Positions 52,120 through 60,175 of a stretch of DNA of 64,000 nt are shown piece after piece. Origin of the DNA: Prauserella cavernicola. Its GTDB lineage: Bacteria > Actinomycetota > Actinomycetes > Mycobacteriales > Pseudonocardiaceae. The translations under genes were made by a program, and so were the position numbers. The notes under the pieces are model-generated. The model was not told where the DNA came from. It worked only from the letters and a program-made list of their open reading frames with translations, and made no database searches. Positions within the stretch are counted from its first letter, which is position 1; each line of letters starts with the position of its first letter. Location: assembly GCF_016595675.1 (NCBI RefSeq), contig NZ_JAENJH010000002.1, positions 372,001 through 436,000 on the forward strand. Direction: 5' to 3'.

Positions 52120-52878
52120 GTGATCGAGGAATCCGAGCTGTTCGGGCTGCCCGAGCCGACGGGGATCGGCCTGGTGGCCCCGTTCGACTTCGCACTGGAC
52201 CGCGAGCTGTGGCGCTGGCTTCCCGATCACGTCGGGCTGCACACCACGCGCCTGCCCTACCTGCCCGAGCCGGTGACGGTGCAACTCGCCTCCGCGCTCG
52301 GCAACCCGCACGGCGTGCGCAGGGCCACGCGCGACGTGCTCGCGCCGGAGCCGAAGGCGGTGGCCTACTCCTGCACGTCGGGCAGCTTCGTCGACGGAGC
52401 TGCGGGAGAGGCCGCACTCGTCGCCGCGATGCTCGACGCGGGAGCGCCGGCCGCCGTCACCACGTCCGGTGCGCTCGTCGGCGCACTCGAGGCGTTGGGA
52501 GCGCGCAAGGTCGCCGTGATCACGCCCTATGTGGACGGTGTGACCGGCAGGCTGCTCGACTACCTCGCCGAGTTCGGCTACACCACGTGCGCGAGCTTCG
52601 GGCTCGGGCTGCTCGGCGACATCTGGAAGATGTCCTACTCGGACGTGCTGCGCGCCGTCGCCGGGATCGATCCGACCGGCGCCGACGCACTGTTCGTCAG
52701 CTGCACCAACGTGCCCACCTACGACCTGATCGAGCCGCTGGAGCGCCACCTCGGCATCCCCGTGCTGACGGCGAACCAGGTGACCATGTGGGCCGCGCTG
52801 CGCGCCGCCGGGGTCACCGGGCTCGCCGCCCCCGGACGGCTATTCGCCGGCCGGGACGAGGACGTCTCTGCCGTTTAG
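52120..52878 (+). CDS. Asp/Glu racemase-fold protein (maleate isomerase/arylmalonate decarboxylase-like)
   Basis: 252 residues from GTG 52120. Two-domain Asp/Glu racemase fold with paired cysteines at the usual places: [15 protein letters not shown] (about residue 90) and [17 protein letters not shown] (about 190). [20 protein letters not shown] at the start and [21 protein letters not shown] in the middle match the maleate cis-trans isomerase group. Reaction unknown. Its last 39 bp overlap the convergent serS 3' end. Leaderless start proposed from TAGATT at 52107. Confidence 0.8.
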   Translation: MIEESELFGLPEPTGIGLVAPFDFALDRELWRWLPDHVGLHTTRLPYLPEPVTVQLASALGNPHGVRRATRDVLAPEPKAVAYSCTSGSFVDGAAGEAALVAAMLDAGAPAAVTTSGALVGALEALGARKVAVITPYVDGVTGRLLDYLAEFGYTTCASFGLGLLGDIWKMSYSDVLRAVAGIDPTGADALFVSCTNVPTYDLIEPLERHLGIPVLTANQVTMWAALRAAGVTGLAAPGRLFAGRDEDVSAV

Positions 52879-54108
52879 GAACGGCCGCAGCGCCTCGGGC
52901 ACGCGCACCGAACCGTCCTCCTGCTGGTGGTTCTCGAGGATCGCCACGATCCACCGCGTGGTGGCGAGCGTGCCGTTGAGCGTCGCGGCGGCCTGCGGGC
53001 GGCCGTTCTCGTCGCGGTAGCGCACGCCGAGCCGCCTGGCCTGGAACGTGGTGCAGTTCGACGTGGACGTCAGCTCACGGTAGGCCTGCTGCGTCGGCAC
53101 CCACGCCTCGCAGTCGAACTTGCGTGCCGCACTGGTGCCGAGATCGCCGGCCGCGGTGTCGATGACCCGGTAGGGCACCTCGATCTTGGCCAGCATCTGC
53201 TCTTCCCAGCCGAGCAGCCGCTCGTGCTCGGCCTCGGCGTCCTCGGGACGGCAGAACACGAACATCTCGATCTTGTCGAACTGGTGCACGCGGATGATGC
53301 CGCGCGTGTCCTTGCCGTACGAGCCCGCCTCGCGACGGAAGCACGTCGACCAGCCCGCGTAGCGGCGCGGACCCGCGGAGAGGTCGAGGATCTCGTCCGA
53401 GTGGTAGCCGGCCAGCGGCACCTCCGAGGTGCCGACGAGGTAGAGGTCGTCCTCCTCCAGCCGGTACACCTCCGACGAGTGCGCGCCGAGGAATCCGGTG
53501 CCAGCCATGATCTCCGGCCGCACGAGCACGGGCGGGATCATCAGCTGGAAGCCGTTCTCGGCCGCCTGCATCGCCGCCATGTTGAGCAGCGCGAGCTGCA
53601 GCTGCGCGCCCACACCGGTGAGGAAGTAGAACCGCGCGCCGGAGACCTTGGCGCCGCGCTCCATGTCGAGGGCGCCGAGCCGCTCGCCGAGTTCGAGGTG
53701 GTCGCGCGGCGCGAAGCCGAGCTCCCGTGGCGTGCCGACGTGCTTGAGGACGGTGAAGTCGTCCTCGCCGCCGGCGGGGACCGCGGGGTGAACGATGTTG
53801 GGCAGGCGGCGGTGCAGCTCGTCGAACTCGCCGCTGGCGCGCGACTGCTCGGCCTCGGCGGCCTTGACCTTCGCGGCCAGGTCCTTGCCCGTCTCGAGTA
53901 GCGCGGCGCGCTCGTCACCGCCTGCCTTGCCGATCTGCTTGCCAAGCTGCTTCTGCTCGGCCCGCAGCGTGTCGGCGGCGGCGATGGAGGACCTGCGCTC
54001 GGAGTCGAGGGAGAGCAACTTGTCGACGGCGGTCTCGTCTTCACCGCGGGCGCGCTGCGAGGCGCGCACCACGTCGGGGTCTTCGCGCAGAGTCCTGGGG
54101 TCAATCAC
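52840..54108 (-). CDS. serS: Seryl-tRNA synthetase
   Basis: 422 residues from GTG 54108. N-terminal coiled-coil arm that binds the long variable arm of tRNA-Ser (about 30-100). Class II motifs: motif 1 near [20 protein letters not shown], motif 2 [20 protein letters not shown], motif 3 [34 protein letters not shown] leads into the catalytic domain, and [18 protein letters not shown] is typical of bacterial SerRS. It charges tRNA-Ser, one copy of which lies at 3320. Length is standard. The ATG further upstream gives an unlikely N-terminus; TACCCT at 54116-54121 supports 54108. Confidence 0.95.
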   Translation of the reverse strand: MIDPRTLREDPDVVRASQRARGEDETAVDKLLSLDSERRSSIAAADTLRAEQKQLGKQIGKAGGDERAALLETGKDLAAKVKAAEAEQSRASGEFDELHRRLPNIVHPAVPAGGEDDFTVLKHVGTPRELGFAPRDHLELGERLGALDMERGAKVSGARFYFLTGVGAQLQLALLNMAAMQAAENGFQLMIPPVLVRPEIMAGTGFLGAHSSEVYRLEEDDLYLVGTSEVPLAGYHSDEILDLSAGPRRYAGWSTCFRREAGSYGKDTRGIIRVHQFDKIEMFVFCRPEDAEAEHERLLGWEEQMLAKIEVPYRVIDTAAGDLGTSAARKFDCEAWVPTQQAYRELTSTSNCTTFQARRLGVRYRDENGRPQAAATLNGTLATTRWIVAILENHQQEDGSVRVPEALRPFLNGRDVLVPAGE

Positions 54109-54115
54109 GGTGACG

Positions 54116-54121
54116 AGGGTA
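54116..54121 (-). promoter_or_regulatory. -10 box for leaderless serS
   Basis: TACCCT on the minus strand, 7 nt before GTG 54108; no T-box or other leader is possible in a leaderless transcript. Confidence 0.5.
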
Positions 54122-54133
54122 GTCGGAAGGCAT

Positions 54134-54153
54134 GTGCAACTGACGGGTTGCAC
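54134..54153. promoter_or_regulatory. ArsR operator-like inverted repeat 1
   Basis: GTGCAAC (54134-54140), 6-bp spacer, GTTGCAC (54147-54153): a perfect 20-bp dyad. It lies just upstream of the serS -10 on one strand and of the SRPBCC/ArsR operon on the other. Confidence 0.6.
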
Positions 54154-54167
54154 CAAGCTCACCTCTT

Positions 54168-54187
54168 GTGCAACTCTGTGGTTGCAG
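54168..54187. promoter_or_regulatory. ArsR operator-like inverted repeat 2
   Basis: GTGCAAC (54168-54174), 6-bp spacer, GTTGCAG (54181-54187), one mismatch in the last base. It repeats the first dyad 34 bp away, 18 bp before the SRPBCC start. Confidence 0.6.
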
Positions 54188-54205
54188 CTGAGATGAGGAG
54201 ACATC

Positions 54206-55072
54206 ATGAACCCGGACCGCATCGAACGCGACATCCTGATCGCCGCACCGCCCGAGCGCGTGTGGTCGACGCTCACCGACTTCTTCTGGGTCGCCGACGA
54301 GGGCCGAGGCGGCACCGAGCCCCGCACCGGCGAGAGGTTCGTCGCCGTCAGCAAGGAGTGGGGCGACTACCCGATCCACATCGAACGCGCCGAGCCCCAC
54401 AGCTACCTGTCCTACCGCTGGTCGAGCGCCTATCCGGGACAGGAGCCCGCCGAGGGCAACTCCACGCTCGTGGAGTTCACGCTCGTCCCCGAGGGCGGCG
54501 GCACGCGCCTGTCGGTACTGGAGACCGGCTTCAGTTCCCTGCCGGAGGCCGACCGGCGGCAGGCCCACGAGGACAACTCCGGCGGTTGGCTGGCGCAGTT
54601 CGACATCCTGCGCGAACGCGTCGAGGGCGGCGCTGCCGTCCCGCTCGACCGCGTGGAGCGCGAGGTCGTCATCGACGCCCCCGCCGAGCGCGTGTGGGCC
54701 GCGCTGACCGCGCCGGAGTTCTGGCTCGGCGAGGCCGACCCCACCGGCTTCGCGATCACCGAGGGGGCTCGCGTGGTCGGCGAACACCCCGGCCACGGCA
54801 CGCTGCCCCACCACTTCGTGCGCGTCGAGCCGCAGCGTTACCTGGCCTACCGGTGGGCGAACCGGTTCCCGTCCAGTGAGCCCGGCCAGGACAACTCGAC
54901 GCTCGTGGAATTCACGCTCGTCCCGGAGGGCGACGGCACGCGGCTGCGCATGGTCGAGAGTGGGTTCGCCACACTGTCACTGCCAGGGAAGGAACTGCTG
55001 ACCGCGGCAGACGACAACGGCGAGAGCTGGGACACGGTGCTGGGCGAGCTGAAGACCTCCGTCGAGGAATGA
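54206..55072 (+). CDS. Tandem SRPBCC (AHSA1-like) protein
   Basis: 288 residues from ATG 54206, GAGGAGA upstream. Two copies of an AHSA1/START-type domain: [20 protein letters not shown] starts the first, [20 protein letters not shown] the second (about 155). Both have the Y-L-x-Y-R-W ([14 protein letters not shown] / [14 protein letters not shown]) and [12 protein letters not shown] blocks. This family forms a cavity for hydrophobic ligands or coactivates chaperones. It overlaps the ArsR gene by 4 bp, the common SRPBCC-ArsR pair in actinobacteria, which is usually autoregulated. Confidence 0.85.
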   Translation: MNPDRIERDILIAAPPERVWSTLTDFFWVADEGRGGTEPRTGERFVAVSKEWGDYPIHIERAEPHSYLSYRWSSAYPGQEPAEGNSTLVEFTLVPEGGGTRLSVLETGFSSLPEADRRQAHEDNSGGWLAQFDILRERVEGGAAVPLDRVEREVVIDAPAERVWAALTAPEFWLGEADPTGFAITEGARVVGEHPGHGTLPHHFVRVEPQRYLAYRWANRFPSSEPGQDNSTLVEFTLVPEGDGTRLRMVESGFATLSLPGKELLTAADDNGESWDTVLGELKTSVEE

Positions 55073-55401
55073 GCGACACCGGTTTCGACGCGGTGCTCGG
55101 CGCGATGGCCGACCCCACGCGCCGCGCGCTGCTCGACGCGCTCGCGGCACGGGGACAGGCCAGCGCTTCGGCACTGGCGTCGGATCTGCCCGTGTCGCGG
55201 CAGGCCATCGTCAAGCACCTGGCGGTGCTGGAGGAGGCGGGCCTCGTGTCGTCGGCCCGTGCGGGCCGCGAGGTCCGCTACACGCTGCGCTCGCAGGCCC
55301 TCGACGCCACCGCGCGCTGGATGTCCGCGCTCGCGGGCGACTGGGACCGCAGGCTGGACACCATCAAGCGCGCCGCGGAGAACACCGAGAACAACGACTA
55401 G
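55069..55401 (+). CDS. ArsR-family regulator
   Basis: 110 residues, ATG 55069 inside the SRPBCC stop overlap (ATGA). Winged helix: LGAMADPTRRALLDALAARG, SASALASDLPVSRQAIVKHL (recognition helix), then VLEEAGLVSSARAGREVRYT wing. No metal-binding Cys cluster, so it probably does not sense metals but a small molecule or protein partner. The two dyads at 54134 and 54168 are its best operator candidates. Bidirectional terminator follows at 55403. Confidence 0.88.
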   Translation: MSDTGFDAVLGAMADPTRRALLDALAARGQASASALASDLPVSRQAIVKHLAVLEEAGLVSSARAGREVRYTLRSQALDATARWMSALAGDWDRRLDTIKRAAENTENND

Positions 55402-55402
55402 C

Positions 55403-55436
55403 GAAGGCCACCTCGAACTCGTCCGAGGTGGCCTTC
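55403..55436. terminator. Bidirectional terminator
   Basis: 13-bp perfect stem GAAGGCCACCTCG / CGAGGTGGCCTTC, 8-nt loop, between arsR and the convergent hydrolase gene. No T tract. Confidence 0.7.
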
Positions 55437-55440
55437 GTCG

Positions 55441-56355
55441 TCAGCGGGGCAGGCCCCGCACCAGGTCGATCACCGCGTTCGCGAGCTGCTCGCCGCCATC
55501 TTCCTGCAGGAAGTGGCCGGCCCCGGTGATCACCGGGTGCTTCCGGCCCCCGGCGCCGGGCATGGTGCGCTCCAGGACGGGGCGCATGCCCGCCGTGATC
55601 GGGTCACCGTCGGAGAACGCGCACAGGAACGGCACGTCGAGCTTGGTCAGCTTCTCCCAGGCGGCCCGGTTGGCCTCGGTCGCGGGGTCGTCGGGACTGG
55701 TCGGGACCAGGCCCGGCATGGCCCTGGGACCCGCCTTGTACATCTCGTTCGGGAAGGGCGCGTCGTAGGCGGCGCGCTCGGCGTCGGTGAGCGTGGTCCG
55801 GCACCCGGACTGCACGAAACGTGCGACGTCGAGCACCTGCGCCTTCTGCACCGCGTCGTGGAAGGCCCACCACGGGGCGGGCATGTCCTGGTCGCCGGTC
55901 GGCAGTCCCGTGTTGGCCGCCACCACCCCAGCGAAGCGCTCGGGGTGCTCGGCCACCAGCCGCAGGCCGATCAACCCGCCCCAGTCCTGTCCGACGAGCG
56001 TGACGTCGCGCAGGTCGAGCGAGTCGAACGCGAACGCCCGCATCCACTCGACGTGGTTGGCGTAGGTGTGGTCGGTCAGGTCGGCGGGCTTGTCCGAGCG
56101 TCCGAAACCGACGAGGTCCGGAGCGATCGCCCGCAGTCCCGCGTCGGCCAGAACCGGCAGCATCTTCCGGTAGAGGAACGACCAGCTGGGCTCACCGTGC
56201 AGGAGCAGGACGGCGGGGCCGTCCGCTGGCCCCGCCTCGACGTAGCCGACGCGGACAATCCCGGTCACGGGGTTGTCCACGTCGGCGTACAAGTCCGGAT
56301 AGTCGAAGTCGGGCAGGTCGGCGAATCGGTCGTCGGGCGTTCGCAGTAACCGCAC
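55441..56355 (-). CDS. Haloalkane dehalogenase-like alpha/beta hydrolase
   Basis: 304 residues from GTG 56355. Haloalkane dehalogenase subfamily I features: LLLHGEPSWSFLYRKMLPVL (oxyanion region and halide-site Trp nearby), nucleophile DVTLVGQDWGGLIGLRL with Asp followed by Trp, catalytic acid CAFSDGDPITAG, and catalytic His ITGAGHFLQEDGG. N-terminal RTPDDRFADLPDFDYPDLYA is as in DhmA/DmbB-type enzymes. It could hydrolyse C-halogen bonds, though the natural substrate is unknown. Leaderless start proposed (TACGGT, 7 nt). Confidence 0.82.
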   Translation of the reverse strand: MRLLRTPDDRFADLPDFDYPDLYADVDNPVTGIVRVGYVEAGPADGPAVLLLHGEPSWSFLYRKMLPVLADAGLRAIAPDLVGFGRSDKPADLTDHTYANHVEWMRAFAFDSLDLRDVTLVGQDWGGLIGLRLVAEHPERFAGVVAANTGLPTGDQDMPAPWWAFHDAVQKAQVLDVARFVQSGCRTTLTDAERAAYDAPFPNEMYKAGPRAMPGLVPTSPDDPATEANRAAWEKLTKLDVPFLCAFSDGDPITAGMRPVLERTMPGAGGRKHPVITGAGHFLQEDGGEQLANAVIDLVRGLPR

Positions 56356-56362
56356 CCGACCA

Positions 56363-56368
56363 ACCGTA
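56363..56368 (-). promoter_or_regulatory. -10 box for leaderless hydrolase
   Basis: TACGGT on the minus strand, 7 nt before GTG 56355. Confidence 0.4.
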
Positions 56369-56372
56369 GTGC

Positions 56373-56819
56373 CTACGAGATGGCGACGGCTACCACGAGA
56401 CCGAGCGCGACGTGGGCCGCGGCGACCACGAAGCTCGCCGGGGCGAACTTGTCGCTCTCCACCGTGTTGCGCACGTCGATGCGGGTGACCCACTCGAGCA
56501 GGCGAACCGCGACGACCTGGGCGACGATCCCGATCAGGCCGTAGACGAGCGATGTGATGAGTCCCTCAGCGAGGTTGCTGGAGGACGTCCAGATCGCGAT
56601 CACGATGATGAACGCCATCGACACGAGCCCGGATGAGGTGATGATCACCGCGTTCGGCAGCCCGCGACGCACCAGCTCCGACAGCTTGCCCGGCGTGGTG
56701 AAGTCGATCGCGTAGAACCCGAGCAGCATCAGGAGCAGACCGACCACGGCGTAGAGCGCGATCGCGCCGATGCCCCTGGCCAGGTCGGAACCGAACGTGT
56801 CGGACAGCGCTACAAGCAC
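56373..56819 (-). CDS. DUF350 membrane protein (YjfL-like)
   Basis: 148 residues from GTG 56819 with GGGAGA 6 nt upstream. Four hydrophobic segments: GIGAIALYAVVGLLLMLLGF, PNAVIITSSGLVSMAFIIVI, GLITSLVYGLIGIVAQVVAV and VVAAAHVALGLVVAVAIS; FYAIDFTTPGKLSELVRRG sits between the first two. This matches the DUF350 family, of which E. coli YjfL is a member. It lies downstream of the GSP-synthase-like and DUF1190-like genes, in the same relative grouping as YjfL-YjfM-YjfC. Role unknown. Confidence 0.78.
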   Translation of the reverse strand: MLVALSDTFGSDLARGIGAIALYAVVGLLLMLLGFYAIDFTTPGKLSELVRRGLPNAVIITSSGLVSMAFIIVIAIWTSSSNLAEGLITSLVYGLIGIVAQVVAVRLLEWVTRIDVRNTVESDKFAPASFVVAAAHVALGLVVAVAIS

Positions 56820-56859
56820 GGAAGTTCTCCCAGAGTTGCTGATCGTTTCGCGTGGTTTA

Positions 56860-58026
56860 TCACGATTCCGGGATGCGATGGGGGACGAATGCCGCCCCGT
56901 CGTCGGTGACCAGGCCCGCGGTCTCCCTGATGCCGAGCCCGGCCGCGTTGTCGCCGACGATCCACGCACCCAGCGCGGGCCGGTAGCCGTCGAACTCGGG
57001 CAGCGGGTCGAACGCCTGGTAGACGAATCCCTCCGCGCCGTAGACGCCGCCTGTCTGCGTTTCGTAGCCGGTGGCGACGATCTGCACGTTCGAGCCCTCC
57101 CGGCCCAGCTTCGGCTTGCGCACGTACTCGGTGAGCAGGCCGGGCTGGTCGTTGAAGGCGGGCAGCAGGTTCGGGTGACCGGGGTAGTTCTCCCAGAGCA
57201 CGCCGAGGATCGCCTTGTTGGAGAGCAGCATCTTCCACAGCGGCTCGACCCAGAGCGTCTGCGGCAGCGACTCGACGGCGAAGCGGCCGAACTCCTCCTC
57301 GACCACCCACTCCCACGGGTAGAGCTTCACCACGGTGCTCATCGGCGACTCTTCGAGGTCGACGAAGCGCTTGAGCAGCGGGTCCCAGCCGATCTCCTCG
57401 ATCGCCAGCCCCACGGTGTCGAGACCGGCCTCGGCCGCGGTCTCCTGCAGGTAGGACGTGGTGATGTGGTCCTCGCCGGAGGAGTCGGCGCTCGACCACG
57501 TGAAGTGCAGTTCCTTGGACGGCAGCCCGTCACCGATCTCGGCCCAGCGCTCGACGAGCCGCTCGTGGATGGAGTTCCACTGGTCGTCGTCGGGGAAGAC
57601 GTCGGTCTTCCAGTGCCACTGCAGCACAGCGGCCTCGAGCAGCGAGGTCGGGGTGTCGGCGTTGTACTCGAGCAGCTTGGCCGGGCCGCTGCCGTCGTAG
57701 CGCAGGTCGAAGCGGCCGTAGAGGTGCGGGTCGCCGCGCTTCCACGAGTCGGCGATGTGCGGCCACACCCACTCGGGCAGGCCGAACTCGGCATACCGCT
57801 CGGTGAGCACCACGTGGTCGACGGCCTCGAGGCACATCGAGTGCAGCAGCTCGACGTCGGCTTCGACGGAGAGCACCTCGTCCATGGGCAGGACGTAGTG
57901 CACGGACTCGTCCCAGTAGGGCCGTTCCTGACCGGAGCCGTAGCGCGCGGGGGTGCCGTAGACCAGCCCCTGCTCCTCGACGATGCGTTTCCAGTCGCGC
58001 CGGGGCGGGCGGGACTCCCTGTGCAC
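56860..58026 (-). CDS. Glutathionylspermidine-synthase-like ATP-grasp protein (YgiC/YjfC-like)
   Basis: 388 residues from GTG 58026, next to the DUF1190-like stop. It belongs to the GSP_synth family (COG0754): CLEAVDHVVLTERYAEFGLPEWVW, AKLLEYNADTPTSLLEAAV with acidic metal-site residues, VVKLYPWEWVVEEEFGRF, and KPKLGREGSNVQIV with the ATP-grasp Lys and Arg. Actinomycetes lack glutathionylspermidine, so the acceptor is probably another peptide or amine. E. coli YgiC/YjfC do not make glutathionylspermidine either. Part of a three-gene group with DUF350 and DUF1190-like proteins. Confidence 0.82.
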   Translation of the reverse strand: MHRESRPPRRDWKRIVEEQGLVYGTPARYGSGQERPYWDESVHYVLPMDEVLSVEADVELLHSMCLEAVDHVVLTERYAEFGLPEWVWPHIADSWKRGDPHLYGRFDLRYDGSGPAKLLEYNADTPTSLLEAAVLQWHWKTDVFPDDDQWNSIHERLVERWAEIGDGLPSKELHFTWSSADSSGEDHITTSYLQETAAEAGLDTVGLAIEEIGWDPLLKRFVDLEESPMSTVVKLYPWEWVVEEEFGRFAVESLPQTLWVEPLWKMLLSNKAILGVLWENYPGHPNLLPAFNDQPGLLTEYVRKPKLGREGSNVQIVATGYETQTGGVYGAEGFVYQAFDPLPEFDGYRPALGAWIVGDNAAGLGIRETAGLVTDDGAAFVPHRIPES

Positions 58027-58617
58027 TTATGAGCCTCCGCTCTTGCCGAATCCGCCGCTGTTGATGCCGAAGCCACCGCGCTGGACGGTCGTGCCGGACT
58101 TCGTGGTGATGTTGGCGTTGGCCGGCTTGGTGTAGGAACCGCCGGACACGGTGCTGCCGACGGCGCCGGTGCCGCCGTAGTTGTAGCGGTACTGCTGGAA
58201 GCCACCGCCGGGCAGGGGCAGGAACATGAACCCGCCCGAGACGTAGCCGCCGTTGTTGTTGACGTAGTTCTCGTCGCAATACTGGTCGTTCTCGACGACC
58301 GTGCCGTCCTCGGTGGTGCACAGGGCCTCGACGTTGTCGGGCGCCGCGACCAGGTACCAGCCCGCGACCAGGCCCACGAGCCCCACGGTGACGCCGCTGC
58401 CGATCAGGACCTTGCGCCGGGTTTCCGCCTTGCGCTCGGCCTCGGCCTGAGCCCGCTCGGCTTCCTCCCTGCGCTGTTCCTCCTCGGCGAGGGCCTTGCG
58501 CCGGGCGCGACGCTCGGCCAGGGTCGGTTCTCGCGGCGTCGTGCTCCCGGCGTCCTGGAACCGCATGGAGCCACGCCGGGGTGGCTGCTCCTCGTTGGGG
58601 GTGTTGTCATCCGTCAT
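58027..58617 (-). CDS. DUF1190-like (YgiB/YjfM-type) membrane-anchored protein
   Basis: 196 residues from ATG 58617 (CGGAGTG upstream). A charged cytosolic N-terminus (ARRKALAEEEQRREEAERAQ, helical) is followed by one transmembrane segment (KVLIGSGVTVGLVGLVAGWY). The outer part has two Cys (LCTTEDG, QYCDENYVNNNGG) and a Gly/Asn/Ser-rich end, as in DUF1190 proteins like YgiB (CDDNYVN-type). It precedes the GSP-synthase-like gene directly. Confidence 0.7.
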   Translation of the reverse strand: MTDDNTPNEEQPPRRGSMRFQDAGSTTPREPTLAERRARRKALAEEEQRREEAERAQAEAERKAETRRKVLIGSGVTVGLVGLVAGWYLVAAPDNVEALCTTEDGTVVENDQYCDENYVNNNGGYVSGGFMFLPLPGGGFQQYRYNYGGTGAVGSTVSGGSYTKPANANITTKSGTTVQRGGFGINSGGFGKSGGS

Positions 58618-58705
58618 CGAGCACTCCGTAAACCGCGGGGCATGCGCCACCTCACCCTATCGACCTTCGGGCGCTCGCCGGTGCGAACAGGCATCATGGG
58701 TACCG

Positions 58706-59749
58706 ATGTCCGACGAGGCCAACCGGTTCCCCCCTATCAAACCGGCCGTGCGCACCAGGGTGCTCATGGTGGGTGTATTCCTGGGCGCCATCGTCGCGAT
58801 GTCGCTGAGCTGGGTCTTCTCCTGGGGGGTCGAAACCGAGGCCGACCGCGTCGAAGCAGCGCAGGAAGCAGCGGTGACGGCGCGCAGGGAGGCGTTCAGC
58901 TCGCCGCCCGGCAGCTGCCTCACCTGGACCAACACCGACGCGAGCGACGTCAAGAAGGTCGGCTGCGCGCAGGACCATCTGTTCGAGGTCGCGGGTGTGG
59001 TGGACATCTCCAAGGACTTTCCAAAGAACGCCCGCCTGCCGAACGCCGACAAGTGGCGCACGCTCACCGAGGAGAAGTGCGGGCAGAGCGTCCGCGACTA
59101 CCTCGACAAGCCGCTCGACCCGTTCGGCAAGCTCTCGCTCGGCGTGCTGAGGCCCGACGAACAGCAGTGGGCGCAGGGCGAGCGCAAGCTGCACTGCGGC
59201 CTGCAGCGGGTGGCGCCGGGCGGTGAGCTCCAGACGCTGACCGGACCCGCGAAGGAAGAGAACCAGTCGAACGTCTGGGAGCCGGGCACGTGCCTCGCGC
59301 TCGCCAACAAGACCGTGGGCGACCCGATCGACTGCGCCGAGGAGCACTCCTACGAGATCGTCGGCCTGGTCAACCTCGCGAACCACTTCGAGGACGGCTA
59401 TCCCTCGCCCGAGGACCAGCAGAAGTGGCTCGACACCGAGTGCTCGCGCATCGTCGGCGAGTACACCGGCGGCGCCAAGCTCCGCGACAAGGGCCTGCTG
59501 CTCGCGTGGGACCTGCGCGAGAAGGAGAGCTGGGACGCGGGCTCCACGCTGGTGAACTGCAAGGTCGGCGCCAAGCTCGAGGACAACAGCGGCCTGGCCG
59601 CGGTGCGCGGCAGCGTCTCCAAGGAGGCCCCGCCCCCGCCCGAGGACAAGCCGAAGCAAGGCGACGCGGAGCAGCCGGAGGGCGAGCGTCGGGGCCAGGA
59701 CCAGAACCAGGAGCAGCCTCCCGGCTCGGGTGAAGGCGACGGCGGCTGA
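58706..59749 (+). CDS. Septum formation family membrane protein (Rv3835-like)
   Basis: 347 residues from ATG 58706. One transmembrane segment near residue 20-40 (VLMVGVFLGAIVAMSLSWVF), then a septum formation domain: SSPPGSCLTWTNTDASDVKK with VGCAQDHLFEVAGVVDISKD, and a second copy-like block WEPGTCLALANKTVGDPIDC then AEEHSYEIVGLVNLANHF. The Cys pairs suggest disulfides on the outer side. The C-terminus is a Pro/Glu/Gln-rich tail. In M. tuberculosis Rv3835 also lies beside serS and the zincin gene Rv3836, which here begins 1 bp after the stop. Function unknown. Confidence 0.8.
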   Translation: MSDEANRFPPIKPAVRTRVLMVGVFLGAIVAMSLSWVFSWGVETEADRVEAAQEAAVTARREAFSSPPGSCLTWTNTDASDVKKVGCAQDHLFEVAGVVDISKDFPKNARLPNADKWRTLTEEKCGQSVRDYLDKPLDPFGKLSLGVLRPDEQQWAQGERKLHCGLQRVAPGGELQTLTGPAKEENQSNVWEPGTCLALANKTVGDPIDCAEEHSYEIVGLVNLANHFEDGYPSPEDQQKWLDTECSRIVGEYTGGAKLRDKGLLLAWDLREKESWDAGSTLVNCKVGAKLEDNSGLAAVRGSVSKEAPPPPEDKPKQGDAEQPEGERRGQDQNQEQPPGSGEGDGG

Positions 59750-59750
59750 C

Positions 59751-60101
59751 ATGCCGGTGGAGATGACGCTGCGGAGGTTCGAGGAGCTCGTGGCGGAGGC
59801 GCTCGACGCGGTGCCACCCGAGTTCGCCAGTGCGATGGACAACGTCGTGGTGCTGGTGGAGGAGCACAACGAGGAGGAGCCCGAGATCCTCGGGCTCTAC
59901 CACGGTGTCGCCCTCACCGAGCGCGGCCACGACTACGGTGGGGTGCTGCCAGACCGCATCTCGATCTACCGCGAACCGATTCTGGGCATCTGTTCCACCG
60001 AGGAGGACGTGGTGGAGGAAGTCCTGATCACCGTGGTGCACGAGATCGCCCACCACTTCGGTATCGACGACAGTCGGCTGCACGAACTCGGTTGGGGCTG
60101 A
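59751..60101 (+). CDS. Minimal zincin metallopeptidase (Rv3836-like)
   Basis: 116 residues from ATG 59751. Small protein with LITVVHEIAHHFGIDDSRLH near the end: the HExxH zinc motif with a further His after it (HHFGID) and Glu at HELGWG. Family is the minimal-zincin (DUF1025, metallopeptidase_1-like) group, about 110-130 residues. N-terminal RRFEELVAEALDAVPPEFAS is conserved. Its protein target is unknown; it is probably cytosolic. Cotranscribed with the septum-formation-like gene. Confidence 0.85.
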   Translation: MPVEMTLRRFEELVAEALDAVPPEFASAMDNVVVLVEEHNEEEPEILGLYHGVALTERGHDYGGVLPDRISIYREPILGICSTEEDVVEEVLITVVHEIAHHFGIDDSRLHELGWG

Positions 60102-60175
60102 CTGGCCCCCGACCGAACGAGTGATCATGCTTGCTCGCGCCGGGCGGGCGCGGTCTGCTCCGGAGATGGAGCGTG

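Noticed and set aside
54109-54205. T-box or other leader for serS
   Set aside because: The start codon lies 7 nt from the -10 box, so there is no room for a leader RNA.
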